From Methanosarcina sp. (lineage in GTDB: Archaea > Halobacteriota > Methanosarcinia > Methanosarcinales > Methanosarcinaceae): a stretch of 7,474 bases of DNA. The stretch's first letter is position 1. Each line of letters starts with the position of its first letter. Location of the stretch: contig JADGNM010000118.1 in assembly GCA_017883485.1 (NCBI GenBank), positions 1-7,474 on the forward strand, given 5' to 3'. Shown one piece after another: positions 6,646 through 7,474 of the stretch. Below the pieces are notes generated by a model, which was not told the origin of the DNA, did no database searches, and saw nothing but the letters and a program-made list of their open reading frames with translations. A program made the translations under genes and the position numbers.

Positions 6646-6676
6646 TATGGAATTTAATTTGTTTTGAGGTGGAAGC

Positions 6677-7042
6677 ATGGTTGGCGAGATTACTATACTT
6701 GAAAGAAAACATTCTGAAAAAAACCTGCAACTTATAACAGGAAAGAAGGACATTTATGCTCATCGTCACGATATACCCGAAGAGATGTTGCTTTTAAGTG
6801 AAGTCATAGAAGATCCACTTAAACTCCCTTACCTGCTGGATACCTTCTATACCACTAATATAAGAAATGAAAAAGCCTTTCATTTTGCTCTCCTGCGAGT
6901 CCAGGTAGATTCCGACCTCAGGATGCACGAAGATCTCCAGAAATATCAGCAAAGGAAATATGTAGCCGAAACTCTGGAAAAACTGCTCTACGGGGAACTT
7001 ATGCTTTCGGTAGGGGAAACCTTAAGCATGGAAGCGGATTGA
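6677..7042 (+). CDS. Small protein of unknown function
   Basis: I do not recognise this 121-residue protein. It is very likely real: GAGGTGG (6666-6672) sits four bases before the ATG, the frame is clean, and a hairpin follows the stop. It is soluble, with no signal peptide, membrane segment or cysteine. The first 25 residues (ITILERKHSEKNLQLITGKK in 5-24) may form short strands. Residues 33-55 and 64-110 look helical and charged. Histidines at 12, 29, 31, 69 and 84 are scattered, with HRH at 29-31. Its link to the Suf pair upstream is only positional: a 110-base gap with repeats separates them, so it probably has its own regulation. Confidence 0.75.
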   Translation: MVGEITILERKHSEKNLQLITGKKDIYAHRHDIPEEMLLLSEVIEDPLKLPYLLDTFYTTNIRNEKAFHFALLRVQVDSDLRMHEDLQKYQQRKYVAETLEKLLYGELMLSVGETLSMEAD

Positions 7043-7045
7043 TTC

Positions 7046-7066
7046 GCCTGTTTTCTTACTACAGGC
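7046..7066 (+). terminator. Possible terminator after the small gene
   Basis: A 6-base stem (GCCTGT 7046-7051, ACAGGC 7061-7066) with a 9-base loop lies three bases after the stop at 7042 and is followed by a pyrimidine run, TCTTCTTCC. The position suits a terminator, but the stem is short and there is no long T run. Confidence 0.4.
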
Positions 7067-7375
7067 TCTTCTTCCAATACTTACTGATGTTTAAATGACA
7101 CTTATTTAGAAAGATGCTTGAAAATCTGCCGGCCATCATTACGTGGAAGATATTACTACCTGGAAAACAGACATCGCCTATCAGCCTTTGTTTTGCACTT
7201 TGGTAGGCTAGAGCAGCTTTCATTGATAAATGAAAATGCAATCGTCTGTTACATTTAAAACTGAACAGAGAAACATCAACTATATGGTGAGGGACTACCA
7301 TTTTTCTTTCGGTACACTTTTCGGGGCTTAAAATAGTCAGCGATCGACACTAAAAATTTATTATGTGTTTCTTAG
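7067..7375. other. AT-rich non-coding stretch
   Basis: No convincing gene is seen on either strand. It contains two small hairpins: TTTCAT/ATGAAA (7218-7223 and 7230-7235) and ATGGT/ACCAT (7284-7288 and 7297-7301). The second is followed by TTTT and more pyrimidines and could be a weak terminator. I saw no tRNA, CRISPR or insertion sequence end. Confidence 0.45.
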
Positions 7376-7459
7376 CTTGACATTGTCAAATTAACTTTTA
7401 TTTGGAGCTGTTACTACCTTGACATTGTAACATTAGCTTTTATTTAGAGCTGTTACTGC
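7376..7459 (+). repeat. 42-base tandem duplication with promoter-like content
   Basis: Two adjacent copies (7376-7417 and 7418-7459) agree at 37 of 42 positions. Each begins CTTGACATTGT, contains TTTTATTT (7396-7403 and 7438-7445), which could be a TATA box, and ends near GAGCTGTTACT. In copy 1 the start is an odd-length palindrome, TTGACA-T-TGTCAA (7377-7389); in copy 2 the right arm has changed. The repeats probably lie upstream of a gene beyond the window. Confidence 0.65.
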
Positions 7460-7474
7460 ATATTTCTTCCAAAT

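Noticed and set aside
6647..6667. Tiny leader frame MEFNLF ending at the ribosome binding site of the small gene
   Set aside because: There is no ribosome binding site of its own, and such short frames arise by chance in AT-rich leaders; no attenuation logic is visible.
7059..7301. 80-residue minus-strand frame in the downstream non-coding stretch
   Set aside because: It could not be excluded by overlap, but it has no ribosome binding site before its ATG, no motif, and runs into the hairpin after the small gene; more likely chance.
7284..7310. Hairpin plus T run as a firm terminator
   Set aside because: The stem is only five base pairs with one G-T, and no gene ends nearby; mentioned only within the non-coding stretch.

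Overview
The window looks like part of a Methanosarcina-type methanogenic archaeon. It carries the archaeal set of late cobamide (B12) genes, including two replacements not used by the Salmonella pathway (CobZ instead of CobC, CobY instead of CobU). The Shine-Dalgarno sequences follow the archaeal GAGGTG/GTGATC type, TATA-like boxes precede the transcription units, and a minimal SufC/SufB pair of methanogen type follows. The gene order cobD-cbiB-cobZ fits what is known of Methanosarcina mazei (MM2060 = CobD, MM2058 = CobZ). This is family recognition by eye, not a database result.

Layout, with all genes on the + strand. Positions 1-235 are non-coding, with a strong GC-rich inverted repeat (38-86) and an AT-rich promoter region. 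Positions 236-2730 hold cobD and cbiB, which overlap by 4 bases. A 116-base gap contains a TATA box flanked by an 11-base direct repeat. Then come cobZ, cobS and cobY (2847-4849) with gaps of 17 and 21 bases. Twenty bases later come sufC (from an apparent ATT start at 4870) and sufB (to 6566). After a 110-base gap with a repeated CTCG-YC-CGAG motif comes a small gene of unknown function (6677-7042). The last 430 bases are AT-rich and non-coding, with weak hairpins and a 42-base tandem duplication near the end.

How the genes work together. CobD makes (R)-1-aminopropan-2-ol O-phosphate from threonine. CbiB attaches it to adenosylcobyric acid. CobY activates the resulting adenosylcobinamide phosphate with GTP. 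CobS joins the activated corrinoid to alpha-ribazole or its 5'-phosphate, and CobZ removes the phosphate. SufC and SufB form a scaffold/ATPase pair for Fe-S cluster assembly and may be read through from the cob transcript.

The most notable points are the apparent ATT start codon of sufC, a likely downstream start for cobZ, the cysteine-rich tail of CobD, and several regulatory-looking repeats. I see no clearly new multi-gene system: most of the window is well-understood metabolism.
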